A stretch of DNA of 64,000 bases from Thermococcus camini (GCF_904067545.1 NZ_LR881183.1:1616277-1680276), one strand, 5' to 3'; shown: positions 34,385-44,407, counted from the first letter of the stretch. A program made the numbers and translations. Notes: a model not told the origin generated them from the letters alone.

Positions 34385-35647
34385 TTAAAGCTTTTCCCCA
34401 CGACCGTACTTCTCAAGCAGCCCATCGCTTATCTCTCCCCTCTTTGCGATTTCGCCGTAGATGTGGGCGCTCTTCCTTGGTTTTCTCCCAAAGGTATCGT
34501 AGTCCACCTCGATCAGCCCAAAGCGCGGCCTGAAGCCTTCGGCCCACTCGTAGTTGTCTATCAGCGACCAGTAGAAGTAGCCCCTCACGTCGATGCCCTC
34601 TTCAATGGCTTTGTGGACGTACCCCAGGTGCTGGATTATGAACTCCACCCTCCATTCATCGTCGAGCGTCGCTATGCCGTTCTCGGTGACGTAGAGCGGA
34701 AGGTTATACTCCGAAAAGGCCTTTAATCCTTCGTAGATGCCCATTGGATAAACGCTCCAGCCCATGTCAGTCTTTCTGCTCACGTTGGCATCCTCGACGG
34801 CGAAGCGTTTGAGCGGATTCCTCACTGCCTTGACCCTCATGATGTTGTAGTAGTTCATTCCGAGCCAGTCAAGGCCGCTCACGGGGACGTCAAAGGTCCT
34901 CATGAAACCTCTGAACTCTCCGCTCAGGATTCCGTCAAGGAGCGAGCGGTTGAAGGTGTAGTCTATCTCCCCGGCCGCCTTTTTATCCCTCTCAGAATCG
35001 GTCGCAGGTATGAAGTACGGGCGGTTCTTCACTATCCCGACCCTGAACTTGCCGTGAAGAATCTCGTAGGCGATGGCGTGGGCCCTGATCAGGTTTGCAG
35101 CGACCTTCTCAGCCTTCAGCGGGTTCCTTCTGAAGGGAGGCCACATCCCCTCGACGTATGAGGCCACGACGTAGACCATCGGCTCGTTGAAAGTGGCTAT
35201 TAGCTCAACGCCCTCTATGTTGTCGGCTATCAGCTCAACGTAGCTCCTCCAGTGCTCAAGGTTGTCTTCCCTCTCAAAGCCTCCCCTGAGGGCGAACCAA
35301 GTTGGAAGTGTGAAGTGGTGGAGCGTGAGCATCGGGGCAATTCCCTTCTCGTTGAGAAGGTCGATGATGCCCTGATAGCGCATTAATGCCTCCTCGTTCG
35401 GCTTTCCATCCTCGGGAAAGACTCGTCCCCACTCGATCGAGAAGCGGTAGGCCCTGTAGCCAAGGGTTGCCATCAGCCCGATGTCCTTCTCGTACAGTTC
35501 CCAGGAGTTGCAGGCCTTTCCTGCTGGCGGGAGCTTTCCTTTTTCGGCCCAGTACCACCAGTCGCTCCAGACGTTGTCACCCTCTATCTGGTAAGACGAG
35601 GTAGCAGTTCCGAAGAGAAATCCGTCCGGGAACCTGAGCATCTTCAA
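34385..35647 (-). CDS. GH1-family beta-glycosidase (BGPh-like)
   Basis: Encodes 420 residues, very similar to the 423-residue beta-glycosidase BGPh of Pyrococcus horikoshii. The acid/base is Glu155 in TFNEPMVY, the nucleophile Glu322 in YVTENG; the substrate motif LTLHHFTLP is present. It cleaves beta-glucosides, beta-galactosides or beta-mannosides of oligosaccharides; the known relative is membrane-associated and prefers alkyl glycosides. Its start overlaps the stop of the C69 peptidase gene by four bases (operon). Confidence 0.93.
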   Translation of the reverse strand: MKMLRFPDGFLFGTATSSYQIEGDNVWSDWWYWAEKGKLPPAGKACNSWELYEKDIGLMATLGYRAYRFSIEWGRVFPEDGKPNEEALMRYQGIIDLLNEKGIAPMLTLHHFTLPTWFALRGGFEREDNLEHWRSYVELIADNIEGVELIATFNEPMVYVVASYVEGMWPPFRRNPLKAEKVAANLIRAHAIAYEILHGKFRVGIVKNRPYFIPATDSERDKKAAGEIDYTFNRSLLDGILSGEFRGFMRTFDVPVSGLDWLGMNYYNIMRVKAVRNPLKRFAVEDANVSRKTDMGWSVYPMGIYEGLKAFSEYNLPLYVTENGIATLDDEWRVEFIIQHLGYVHKAIEEGIDVRGYFYWSLIDNYEWAEGFRPRFGLIEVDYDTFGRKPRKSAHIYGEIAKRGEISDGLLEKYGRGEKL

Positions 35648-36918
35648 CCCTCCAGCCCAAGTCCAGCCTCTTCGTTAACCTTTCTCCAGCTCCGCCCGAA
35701 GAGGAAGGGGAGCTTTCCAGGCTTTACAATCTTCTCCCACCTTTCGAGGAGCCTTGCCTCTTCCCTGAAGGCCCACTCCGTTAAAGCTTTCATATCCTCC
35801 GGTGTCCTCTCGATCTCCCTCGCCTTCTCAATTACCTCCCCCTGCAGCCTATCCCTCTCGCGGGCGAAGTCATCGATGTAGCCCCGGTAGTTCGTCAGAA
35901 ACTTCCTGTGGAAGGCCTCGAAGTGCCACCAGTAGGTCTCTGGATCGTATCTATCAGTGGGGGTTTTTCCGAGGTCCGGAAGGCCGCCCTCTAAGCTCAC
36001 CGGCTTGAAGATGCTCAGGCAGGGGTTTGAAGTTCCGGTGAACCAGTGGATACCCTTTCCAAGCTCGGAAACTTGAGATGAAGCCGTCTGGGAGGGCCTT
36101 GTCAGTCCACCGTAGTGCATGCATATGTCCCTCATCGAGCCCTTCTCCGGGCGGTAAGGTTCAAAGGAGTGGGAGCGCAGAAGGGACATCGTGTATTCGA
36201 GCGTTATCTCGCCTTCACGTTCCCTCAGCTTTTTCATCGTGAAGGCCCTCCGCTCCCTGCCCCTGGCGAAGTGGGTGTAAAATCTGTCCGAGAAGTACCT
36301 CGCAAAGCTAAAGGACCCCTTTCTTGCAAGCCTCTCGACGCCTTCAGATGCCATGTCCCAGTCGTTCTCAATGGTGAGGGCGTTGGAGATGGAGTAAACA
36401 CCCTCGATTTTCTTTGCCGCCCAGTCCTTTCCGACGGTCTCAAGAACCCAGGCCTCTTTGGGATCGGCTATTATGAAGGAGCTGAAGTAGTAGAGCCTGT
36501 GGCTTTTGCTCCCGTTCCCACCCTGTAAGCCATCCTCAACGATGCCGGTTATGAACTCCAAAGCCTCTTTCGCGCTCTTCGTTCTCTCAAGCGCCAAACG
36601 TATCATGTCCATTCCGGTTATCCCCTTCTCAGGCACCTTGACCTTCGTGAAAACCGCTGTGTTGCCTATCGCCAGCTCGAACTCGTTCACGCCCATCTCC
36701 GCCCCCCACATCCACCAGGGGCGGGAGAGTATCACCGCGTAGGTCTCCTTCACCTGCGGAAAGTCCACGTAGGTTAACCTGACCATCTCCTCCCTGTGCC
36801 TGATCCTCGGTATGAACTCAAGGATCTGAGCTTCGTTTGGCTCGCGGTCGCTGTTCTTGGCGAAGAGGGTTATTCCCTCCTTGGTGGCCTCGGGAGTGGC
36901 CACGAGAATGTCGCACAT
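35644..36918 (-). CDS. C69-family dipeptidase/secernin-like Ntn hydrolase
   Basis: Encodes 424 residues beginning MCDILVATPEATKEG, so Cys2 becomes the N-terminal nucleophile after Met removal, as in C69 peptidases. This decides the start at 36918 (GGGTGGAACC upstream) against the longer frame to 36972. Other marks are FAKNSDREPNE and MGVNEFELAIGNTAV. It probably hydrolyses dipeptides or other amides in the cytoplasm. Its stop overlaps the GH1 start; a link to the sugar cluster is not obvious. Confidence 0.85.
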   Translation of the reverse strand: MCDILVATPEATKEGITLFAKNSDREPNEAQILEFIPRIRHREEMVRLTYVDFPQVKETYAVILSRPWWMWGAEMGVNEFELAIGNTAVFTKVKVPEKGITGMDMIRLALERTKSAKEALEFITGIVEDGLQGGNGSKSHRLYYFSSFIIADPKEAWVLETVGKDWAAKKIEGVYSISNALTIENDWDMASEGVERLARKGSFSFARYFSDRFYTHFARGRERRAFTMKKLREREGEITLEYTMSLLRSHSFEPYRPEKGSMRDICMHYGGLTRPSQTASSQVSELGKGIHWFTGTSNPCLSIFKPVSLEGGLPDLGKTPTDRYDPETYWWHFEAFHRKFLTNYRGYIDDFARERDRLQGEVIEKAREIERTPEDMKALTEWAFREEARLLERWEKIVKPGKLPFLFGRSWRKVNEEAGLGLEG

Positions 36919-36968
36919 GGTTCCACCCGTAAACCATTGGGCTGCTGGATATAATAGGCTTTCCTCCA

Positions 36969-37508
36969 TCACGCTTCAAGAATTATGCACTCCGGCGGAA
37001 CGCGCTTGGCTATCCTAACGTTCCTCCCGGCCTTGTAGACTTTCAGGCCATTTCTCCGCAGGCACTCAGCGTCAATTATCAGAAGAACCACATCCTTCCC
37101 GTGCCTCCTGCCCGTTTCCAGGGCCTCGATTTTGCTTGTTGTTAGATGGACGAACTGCCTTTTCATAGGCTTGAGCCCTTCCCTCAGAATCCGCTCAAGG
37201 TTCCTCCTCGGCGTCCCGTGGTAGAGGATTTTTGTTTCCGTGTCTTCCCCGTGGTTGAGCTTGACTTCAAAGCTGTGGCCGTAGCGGGCGCGGATTTTAT
37301 CTCCCTTGATTTCGTAGCGGCCCTTTGCATCATTCTCAACGATCTCCCTCACAAAATCCCCGGTAACGTCCGGATAAATCCTTTGGAGCGCCCTGACTAA
37401 ATCGTCAAGCGGGACGAAGCCCTCCATGTCCGGCTTCAGCCCGAACTCCTCTGGAGAATGCCGCAGAATGTAGGCCATCAGCTTGCTGACCTTAACCCTC
37501 GACGGCAT
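36969..37508 (-). CDS. kptA: RNA 2'-phosphotransferase (Tpt1/KptA)
   Basis: Encodes 179 residues. Tpt1 marks are [14 protein letters not shown] at the N-terminus, LYHGTPRRN, and RQFVHLTTS. The enzyme transfers a 2'-phosphate from spliced tRNA to NAD+, giving ADP-ribose 1'',2''-cyclic phosphate. The ATG at 37508 gives the usual archaeal length (about 177); the longer frame overlaps the EEP gene. The archaeal role is uncertain because archaeal tRNA ligation does not leave a 2'-phosphate in the same way. Confidence 0.9.
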   Translation of the reverse strand: MPSRVKVSKLMAYILRHSPEEFGLKPDMEGFVPLDDLVRALQRIYPDVTGDFVREIVENDAKGRYEIKGDKIRARYGHSFEVKLNHGEDTETKILYHGTPRRNLERILREGLKPMKRQFVHLTTSKIEALETGRRHGKDVVLLIIDAECLRRNGLKVYKAGRNVRIAKRVPPECIILEA

Positions 37509-37540
37509 GGAGAAAAGTTGGGAATGAAAAATAAAAAACC

Positions 37541-39286
37541 TCACGGCAGTTCTATTACCGCCCACACCGGTCTGTGGTCTGACACCACGACGTCGCAGAG
37601 GCAGCCGTAATCTTTGACTTTTGCCGGCCAGTCCTTCTTGAGCAGTATGTAGTCTATGTTCTCCTTGTCAACCACCCCGTTGCGCTCCCAGAGGAAGGTA
37701 TAAGGCGGCCTCTCGGAGAAAGCATCTCTGTAGTCGCGGGTGAGTATCTCTATCGCCCTCTCGTCTGGCTCGGCGTTGGTGTCGCCGGCTATTATTTGGG
37801 CAACTGGCGAAGCTTCAGCGAACTTTAGCAGTTCCCCTGCCTGCATCGCCCTTTCCTCCTCGCTGAGCCCCATGTGGACGTTTACCACGGTTATGCCCAG
37901 CTCCTCGATGGAGACCTTCTGAGCCGGTCTCGCCTGGCCGACGCTCTCCAGGTTGAGCTCACCTTCGGTCTTCATGTGCCAGTGGGAGAAGACCGCTATT
38001 CCGTAGGTCCCCTCAACGGCGGGCTTGTACTCGTAAGCATAGCCGAGGTGGGCGGAGATGAAGAGGGGAACGTCTTGGTAAGCGTTGCCTATCATTCCGC
38101 CAACGACCTCCTGGGCGAGCCACACGTCGGGCTTCTGCTCGGCCAAAAGGTTCACAAGCTCGTAGCCGTTGAACGTTCCGTCGTACGGCCCGAACCCCTG
38201 GTGGACGTTGTAGGTCCAGAGGAGGACGTCCTTTTTCCCCTCGCTGTAGGTTGGCCCGACGTAGAAGAGCGCCAGTACTATGACCGATGCCAGGACGAGA
38301 CCAATGAGCGGGCCGATGATCTCCTTCACGCTTGGACGGCTTACCTCTGCGCTCTTCCCGTAGGCACTGAGGGCATAAACCACCGAGGCGGCGAGGATAA
38401 GGGCCTCAAGCCTGTCCTCCATGAAGGGCAGGCCGATGTCCCTGCCGACGTAGGCCCCGAGGGCGAGCGTTGCGATTAGGAACATGTAGAAAGCCCCGAT
38501 GACTCCTCCTCTGCTGCCCTTCGCGCTCTCAACGAGGGCGATGGTTGAGGCCAAGGCTATAGGCAGGCCGACCAGAGAGAGGGGCTTAAGGAATAGCGTC
38601 GCCGAGCCGATTATCAGGAGCGCCATCGCGGCTTCTGGCTTCCCCGCGAGGTGGGGGCCGAGCAGTATCGCCAGGGCGAGGAGCAGGGAGAAGCCGACGA
38701 ACTCCGGGAGATAATAGACGGTCATTCCGGAGTAGCGCATCACCGCGTTGGGGTAGATGAGACCAAGCTCGATGAGAGCGGCGAAAGCGTAGAGGCCGAA
38801 GCCCGGCTTCTTGAGCGTTCCCGGTTCCTTCCAGAGGGCGTAGGAACCGAGGAGCACGAAGAGCGCCAGGATAACCCTCGTGTACAGGAAGTCAGCCGGC
38901 TCGGCTCCGACAGCCAGGACGCGGAGGCTCAGGTCAGCGACGAGCCCCATAGCCAGGTACTTCACGTCCAGCTCCTTGACGAGCGCAAGGGCCACCGGCA
39001 GGGCGAAAGCCGCCACGAGGTGTGTGTATTCCGTCGCATCGGTTATCAGAACCGCTATGGCATAGGCCGCTGTTAGGGCTGCTCCAGCCTTTCTGCTCAT
39101 CCTTCCGACGAGGAATGCAGCGAAAAGGAGCAGGAGGATTCCCAGCCCGGATGGAAAGTTCATTCCGTAGAAGAACGTCTTCTCAAGGCTTGAGTACGCT
39201 CCGGCCACAAAGATCCTGAGGGACGAGGCCAGCAGCACCCCCGTTCCAAGACCGAGCAGTATTTTATCCCTCTCGTCTACGTTCAT
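37541..39286 (-). CDS. Multi-spanning membrane protein with C-terminal endonuclease/exonuclease/phosphatase domain
   Basis: Encodes 581 residues. The first 345 carry about ten transmembrane helices; the C-terminal 230 form an EEP (DNase I-like) domain with YNVHQG, LAQEV (metal Glu), GDTNAEP (Asp-x-Asn) and SDHRPV (catalytic Asp-His). This resembles a membrane-tethered phosphodiesterase, possibly acting on a lipid headgroup, nucleotide or glycan outside the cell. The ATG at 39286 follows GGTGATG. It lies 32 bases upstream of kptA. Confidence 0.85.
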   Translation of the reverse strand: MNVDERDKILLGLGTGVLLASSLRIFVAGAYSSLEKTFFYGMNFPSGLGILLLLFAAFLVGRMSRKAGAALTAAYAIAVLITDATEYTHLVAAFALPVALALVKELDVKYLAMGLVADLSLRVLAVGAEPADFLYTRVILALFVLLGSYALWKEPGTLKKPGFGLYAFAALIELGLIYPNAVMRYSGMTVYYLPEFVGFSLLLALAILLGPHLAGKPEAAMALLIIGSATLFLKPLSLVGLPIALASTIALVESAKGSRGGVIGAFYMFLIATLALGAYVGRDIGLPFMEDRLEALILAASVVYALSAYGKSAEVSRPSVKEIIGPLIGLVLASVIVLALFYVGPTYSEGKKDVLLWTYNVHQGFGPYDGTFNGYELVNLLAEQKPDVWLAQEVVGGMIGNAYQDVPLFISAHLGYAYEYKPAVEGTYGIAVFSHWHMKTEGELNLESVGQARPAQKVSIEELGITVVNVHMGLSEEERAMQAGELLKFAEASPVAQIIAGDTNAEPDERAIEILTRDYRDAFSERPPYTFLWERNGVVDKENIDYILLKKDWPAKVKDYGCLCDVVVSDHRPVWAVIELP

Positions 39287-39339
39287 ACCCATCACCTAAA
39301 ACCCAAGTTGTTGGGAGGGCACTTAAACTTTGTTGATGT

Positions 39340-39533
39340 TCCAACGGCTCAGAGGAAGAAGGGTAGTGGCTGGTGGAGAGAAGAACGAGAAACACCCCGA
39401 GCATCGCCATGAGGAATCCAGAGTGAAGAAAACGCCGTAGTGGTAGCGCGCTATGGTAAAGGCCACTAACCCGGGAACGATTGAAGGGAGGGCGAACTTG
39501 GGGCGAAGAAGGGAGAAAAAGTCTGGAGCCCCA
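39340..39533 (-). pseudogene. Relic of a small two-helix membrane protein
   Basis: No intact gene lies between 39296 and 39534. On the minus strand one frame reads RPKFALPSIVPGLVAFTIAR then HYGVFFTL to about 39420. The next frame continues GFLMAMLGVFLVLLST. Adding one G in the CTGGATTCC site (39415-39423) joins them into a normal two-helix protein. It is therefore probably a frameshifted small membrane protein located just after the oxidoreductase gene. Confidence 0.4.
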
Positions 39534-39534
39534 C

Positions 39535-40854
39535 TCAGCGGAATCTCCTGAGGGCCATCTCTCCAGCCACGCTTATCGGGTCTATCGTCGGGCTTATCGG
39601 AGGGGCGTAGGCGGTCTCAAGGTAAACGACGTCCTCGACGGTTGCCTCTTTCTGTGCTAGGGCGGAGAGCGTCATTATCCTGCCCCACACCCTTTCCCCG
39701 CCGACTATCTGGGCGCCGATGAGCTTTCTATCGGACTTCCTGAAAATCAGCTTGACGGTTATAGGCTTTCCACCGGGGTAGTATTCCGGCTTCGTCGAGC
39801 CTTTAAACTTTCCGACCGCTATTTCTATTCCAGATTTCTTCGCCCTCTCCTCCGTTATTCCGAAGGTGCCTATCTCAAGGCCGAAGAGCTCTGTTATGGC
39901 CGTGTTGAAGACCGGCCTAAAGGAGACGTCTTTACCTGCTATGTGCTCGGCGGCGACCTTCGCCATTCTGACGGCGGAGGTTCCGAGCTGGCTGAGCGTC
40001 CTCTCGCCGGTTACGGCATCTATCACCTCGGCGCAGTCGCCTATCGCATAAATATCTGGATCGCTCGTCTGGAGGTGCTCGTTAACTACTATCCCGCGGT
40101 TCACCTCCAGTCCGGCTTCCTTGGCGAGGTCAACGTTGGCCCTTACGCCGGTGGCGACGAGGACGAGGTCGGCCTCGACTTCCTCGTCGCCTATCTTGAC
40201 GGCCTCGACCGGACTGCCGACTATCTCGCTGACCCCAACGCCGAAGCGGAAGGAAACTCCGTTGGCTTCCATCTCCTTCTGAACGAGCTTGGCGGTATCT
40301 TTGTCAAGCATCGTCGGCATTAATCTGTCCATCAGCTCAACGACCAGAACCTCCATGCCGAGCTTCGCGAAGGCCTCGGCCCCTTCGAGTCCGATTAGAC
40401 CGGCGCCGATTACAACGGCCTTCTTTGGCTTCCTCTCGGTTATATAGGCCTTTATCCTCCGCACGTCGTCGAGGCTCTTGAGCGTAAACACTCCCTCGTT
40501 CTCGATGCCCTTTATCGGGGGGACGAAGGCCTTCGAACCCACAGCCAGAACAAGCTTGTCGTAGGGGATTTCCCCCTTATCCGTGACCACAACTTTCCTC
40601 TCGCGATCTATGGATTTGACCTCCGTTCCGAGCATGAGCTGGATTTTCTGCCTCTCGTAGAACTCGTTCGGGAAGACGATAACGTCCTCGGGCTTCTCGA
40701 TGGTTCCGCTGATGACGTGAGGCAGGGCGCAGGGGGAGTATTGCATCGTTGGTTCCTTTCCGATGACTACTATTTCCGCCTTCCTGTCGAGCTTGCGCAT
40801 GAATAAGGCAAAGTTGCTTCCGGCCGTACCAGAACCGACAACGACAACTTTCAT
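39535..40854 (-). CDS. Pyridine nucleotide-disulfide oxidoreductase (CoA-disulfide reductase/NADH oxidase type)
   Basis: Encodes 439 residues. An FAD-binding N-terminus (VVVVGSGTAGSNFAL) carries a single redox Cys42 in YSPCALPHV, the class III arrangement of CoA-disulfide reductases and NAD(P)H sulfur reductases. A second Rossmann (VVIGAGLIGLEGAEAF), FAD strand YAIGDCAE and a dimerisation domain complete it. Likely reactions: NAD(P)H-dependent reduction of CoA disulfide, polysulfide or O2. The ATG at 40854 is chosen over the extended frame to 40923; GGTGCTC precedes it. A minus-strand TTTTTATAC TATA lies near 40885. Confidence 0.9.
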   Translation of the reverse strand: MKVVVVGSGTAGSNFALFMRKLDRKAEIVVIGKEPTMQYSPCALPHVISGTIEKPEDVIVFPNEFYERQKIQLMLGTEVKSIDRERKVVVTDKGEIPYDKLVLAVGSKAFVPPIKGIENEGVFTLKSLDDVRRIKAYITERKPKKAVVIGAGLIGLEGAEAFAKLGMEVLVVELMDRLMPTMLDKDTAKLVQKEMEANGVSFRFGVGVSEIVGSPVEAVKIGDEEVEADLVLVATGVRANVDLAKEAGLEVNRGIVVNEHLQTSDPDIYAIGDCAEVIDAVTGERTLSQLGTSAVRMAKVAAEHIAGKDVSFRPVFNTAITELFGLEIGTFGITEERAKKSGIEIAVGKFKGSTKPEYYPGGKPITVKLIFRKSDRKLIGAQIVGGERVWGRIMTLSALAQKEATVEDVVYLETAYAPPISPTIDPISVAGEMALRRFR

Positions 40855-40912
40855 GAGCACCACCGGAGGGAGAAGGGCGAAGAGGTATAAAAAGTTGGCC
40901 TTAACCTTAGGT

Positions 40913-41056
40913 TCACAGGCCAAGCTCCTTCTTTAGTTCTTCCCAGTCTTTTCCGCTCTCAAGTGCTTCCCTTTCGAGTGCCTCGATTTCCTCAGGGCTT
41001 TCGCCCTCTTCCTCCTCAATGAGCCTCGCCTTGAGCATGAGGAGGGCTTTTTCCAT
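40913..41056 (-). CDS. Small acidic helical protein (47 residues)
   Basis: An ATG at 41056 with GAGGAGGAAT upstream opens a 47-codon frame ending TGA at 40913. The product (MEKALLMLKARLIEEEEG start, KDWEELKKELGL end) is one long charged amphipathic helix, with codon use like its neighbours. It starts 14 bases after the stop of the channel gene, so it is probably in the same transcript. It resembles small regulatory or antitoxin-like proteins, but no family was recognised. Confidence 0.55.
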   Translation of the reverse strand: MEKALLMLKARLIEEEEGESPEEIEALEREALESGKDWEELKKELGL

Positions 41057-41069
41057 TCGCCATTCCTCC

Positions 41070-43286
41070 TCAGCGCATCCACTTCCTCGCTATCACAGCG
41101 ACGATGAGCGCCATGAAGACGGCTCCAGTTAGGGCTTCGATTGCACTCAAGGCTTTGAGCCAGCCCGTTGGGTGCATATCGCCGTAGCCAAGGGTGGTGA
41201 AGGTGACCATGCTATAATACAGAACGTTGAAAATACCCTCAATTCCGGACATTCCAATTGGAGTACACACTGAGTCCGCAGTGGAAATACATATTGAACC
41301 TTTGGGATTTAGAGTAGTACCAAGGGCGAATATAGTCCACAAAATACCAAAGATCCCGGTTGAGTGTATAGCCAATTTGACTTTGGCTTTTGTTTTAAGT
41401 TCTATATCGAAGAATTGGGAGGTAAACGCTCCAATCAAGCTGGAAATTACTGCTAGAGTAAGTATAAAACCGAGGTTTATTCCAAACGCGGAATACTGGC
41501 TGAAGATATAGACAATAGGGAACAACAGGAGGGGAATTCCCAATCCTGTGTACAAAAGCCTCGCCCAACCAGTACCATAGTTTGAAAATAAGTCTCCCAT
41601 CAGCCACTCTAGGAAATTGTATAGCATCGCTCTAAAAACAGGCCATTTTTTTCCACTACTAAGAGCATCTATCGCATCTATCATTCGTATTTTTCTCCGA
41701 GCACGCATTTCTGCAACAAACATTTGATCAGCTTCCTCTCGCTTTCCTTCATTTTCAAAGCTTAAACGTTGAACTCTTGCGGCTTCTTGGAGAGCGTATG
41801 CGTAACTTGGTGAACTAGAATCAAATAGCTCCTCCAACTGACTTTCAATCTCCCTAACGGCATTTTCTGTGTTAGATGCTGGTAGTATTACAAAGCTAAC
41901 TCCTTGCCGAAAATCGCAATTTGAAAGTTCGAGTTTTCCATGGAACTTGGGTTTAGGTTCCTTGGAGGTGTCTTTCTCCACAAAAATTAGGCGTTTTTCG
42001 AAAGTTGATCCGTTGAAGATAGCATCTCCTTCAAATTTTGCTGATTGAAATTCCACTGTTTTTTTGAATTCGACATCCTCAAAGTGAACATTGCCATGGA
42101 ACTCGGCATTCTTAAAGCTCGCTCCCTTCTCAAATGTGGCGAAGTTAAAGGTTACTTTTTCCTTGAAACTAGCAAAGTCAAAGGTAGCTGTATCTTTAAA
42201 TACAGAGTGCTCAAAAAAGGCAGGGTTATAAAATTCAGCCTGATCAAATTGTGCACTTCCCAAAAATTCTGAATTGACGTAATTGATAGTGGAATCTCCA
42301 TGTAATTTAGCTTTTGTAAACGCAACCCTCTTGCCGAAATGAGCATTATAAAAATTAATTCCTCCCCTAAACTCAACATTAGTAAAAGATACTTCATCAC
42401 TAAATCGGGCTCCTTCAAACGAGCAATATTTCTTAAAACTAGCATTTTCGGGAGTGGACGACCACTCTGGAAACCATGCAAAATATGTCCTTTTCTTAAA
42501 AGTTGAATAGTTAAATACCGTCTTTCCTTCAAACACTACGTTTAAAAAATCTGTTTCACTTTCAAATGTTACTTGTATAAATTCAACATCATTCTCAAAT
42601 CGGGCATTTTTAAAATCTGCAAATCCTCTAAAAGTTGAGTAACTAAACTTAGTCTGGCCTTTAAATACTGCCTTTCTAAAGGTCTTTTCAATGTCTCCCC
42701 CCAAAGTCATTTCGTATTCGACTTCATGCGGATGTATAAATGGTGGGCCATGATTATCATTTTGAATATCCTTGCGAATGTCCCTAAGACCTAAGAAGAT
42801 TCTTTCAACGTCTTCATTTTGGTACTTTGGAATGATCCACTCCGAACCAGAGGTAAAGTCGAATTTAACATGTTTAAAATTCGCATCTTTTTCAAAAGTT
42901 GCACCGAAAAAAAGTGTGTATTTCTTAAAAACAGCACCCTCAAAACTAACATTATCACGGAATTTTACTTTATAAAAGTCTGATTCTCCTGAAAACTCAC
43001 ACCTATTAAAGCCGAATATTACCGGCCCCTTCATTCCCTGACCTCTCCCATCGAACTCCGCCATACAAAAACTGACATTTTTAAACTTTGCTTCAAAGAA
43101 ACTATATCTTTTTTCAAAATGTGCCTTATCAAAGTACACATCTCCCTCAAAGTGAGAGTAGGAGAAGAATACATCACCCCTAAACTTCGCATATGCAAAG
43201 ATAACATCTTTTTTGAAAGTAGAATTTATAAAGAGCACATCACCCTTAAAGATTGCCTCTTTGAAGTTCACTTTGTCCAAGAACAC
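41070..43286 (-). CDS. Pentapeptide-like repeat protein with C-terminal K+-channel pore (main part of a frameshifted gene)
   Basis: Encodes 738 residues. About 20 tandem repeats of roughly 20 residues with an F-x-G/K-D/A-x-F pattern (FKGDVLFINSTF, FRGDVFFSYSHF) span residues 1-460: a pentapeptide-type beta-helix. A helical segment follows, then membrane helices and a pore loop with the K+ filter VTFTTLGYGDMHPTG and a final helix (about 690-738). A channel gated or tethered by a beta-helix is inferred. The ATG at 43286 is weak; the upstream gene (43268-43570) continues into it if one G is added in the G5 run at 43301-43305 (CCCCC on the plus strand). The region is clearly AT-richer than its surroundings, suggesting transfer. 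Confidence 0.8.
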   Translation of the reverse strand: MFLDKVNFKEAIFKGDVLFINSTFKKDVIFAYAKFRGDVFFSYSHFEGDVYFDKAHFEKRYSFFEAKFKNVSFCMAEFDGRGQGMKGPVIFGFNRCEFSGESDFYKVKFRDNVSFEGAVFKKYTLFFGATFEKDANFKHVKFDFTSGSEWIIPKYQNEDVERIFLGLRDIRKDIQNDNHGPPFIHPHEVEYEMTLGGDIEKTFRKAVFKGQTKFSYSTFRGFADFKNARFENDVEFIQVTFESETDFLNVVFEGKTVFNYSTFKKRTYFAWFPEWSSTPENASFKKYCSFEGARFSDEVSFTNVEFRGGINFYNAHFGKRVAFTKAKLHGDSTINYVNSEFLGSAQFDQAEFYNPAFFEHSVFKDTATFDFASFKEKVTFNFATFEKGASFKNAEFHGNVHFEDVEFKKTVEFQSAKFEGDAIFNGSTFEKRLIFVEKDTSKEPKPKFHGKLELSNCDFRQGVSFVILPASNTENAVREIESQLEELFDSSSPSYAYALQEAARVQRLSFENEGKREEADQMFVAEMRARRKIRMIDAIDALSSGKKWPVFRAMLYNFLEWLMGDLFSNYGTGWARLLYTGLGIPLLLFPIVYIFSQYSAFGINLGFILTLAVISSLIGAFTSQFFDIELKTKAKVKLAIHSTGIFGILWTIFALGTTLNPKGSICISTADSVCTPIGMSGIEGIFNVLYYSMVTFTTLGYGDMHPTGWLKALSAIEALTGAVFMALIVAVIARKWMR

Positions 43287-43570
43287 AATTTCCTCAATAT
43301 CCCCCTAACCAACAAAAACAAAAATAGAGGGAACGGAGGGTCTATTCTCGGAAACACATACCCCCTCGCATCAATAGGCTCCTTAAAAACCAGCCTCTTT
43401 TTCTTCTCTCCATCAACCTCGATCTCCTCAATCTTTGGCTTGAACCTCTTCAAGAACTTTCTGTAGAATTCAATGACCTCTTCCTCGGTCTTGTCCGGCT
43501 TGTGAAAAATACAGTACTCCTGGTCAGCTGTCTCGGGGTCGCAGTTCCCGAAGTGCGCCATCCTGCACAT
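43268..43570 (-). CDS. N-terminal zinc-finger part of the frameshifted channel gene
   Basis: Encodes 100 residues. A Cys-rich finger (MCRMAHFGNC, then EYCIFH: three Cys and one His) is followed by a helical linker. The last nine codons (LRKLCSWTK) look out of frame. Restoring one base before them continues RGDIEEIVFLDKVNFKEA, directly into the repeat protein, so both reading frames are probably one gene of about 830 residues. A minus-strand CTTTTATTG promoter element lies just upstream (43593-43602). Zinc-finger heads of this kind occur on archaeal pentapeptide proteins. Confidence 0.6.
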   Translation of the reverse strand: MCRMAHFGNCDPETADQEYCIFHKPDKTEEEVIEFYRKFLKRFKPKIEEIEVDGEKKKRLVFKEPIDARGYVFPRIDPPFPLFLFLLVRGILRKLCSWTK

Positions 43571-43649
43571 GGTTGCATGTTACGTGGCTTAGCAATAAAA
43601 GCATTTTGGTCATCATATGGAAGTACAATCAACATTGAAATAAAAATGT

Positions 43650-44357
<708 letters not shown>

Positions 44358-44407
44358 TTATAACCTTTTTCTTGCCGTGGGGATGTCGAAAGAATAGGAG
44401 AAGGGAC

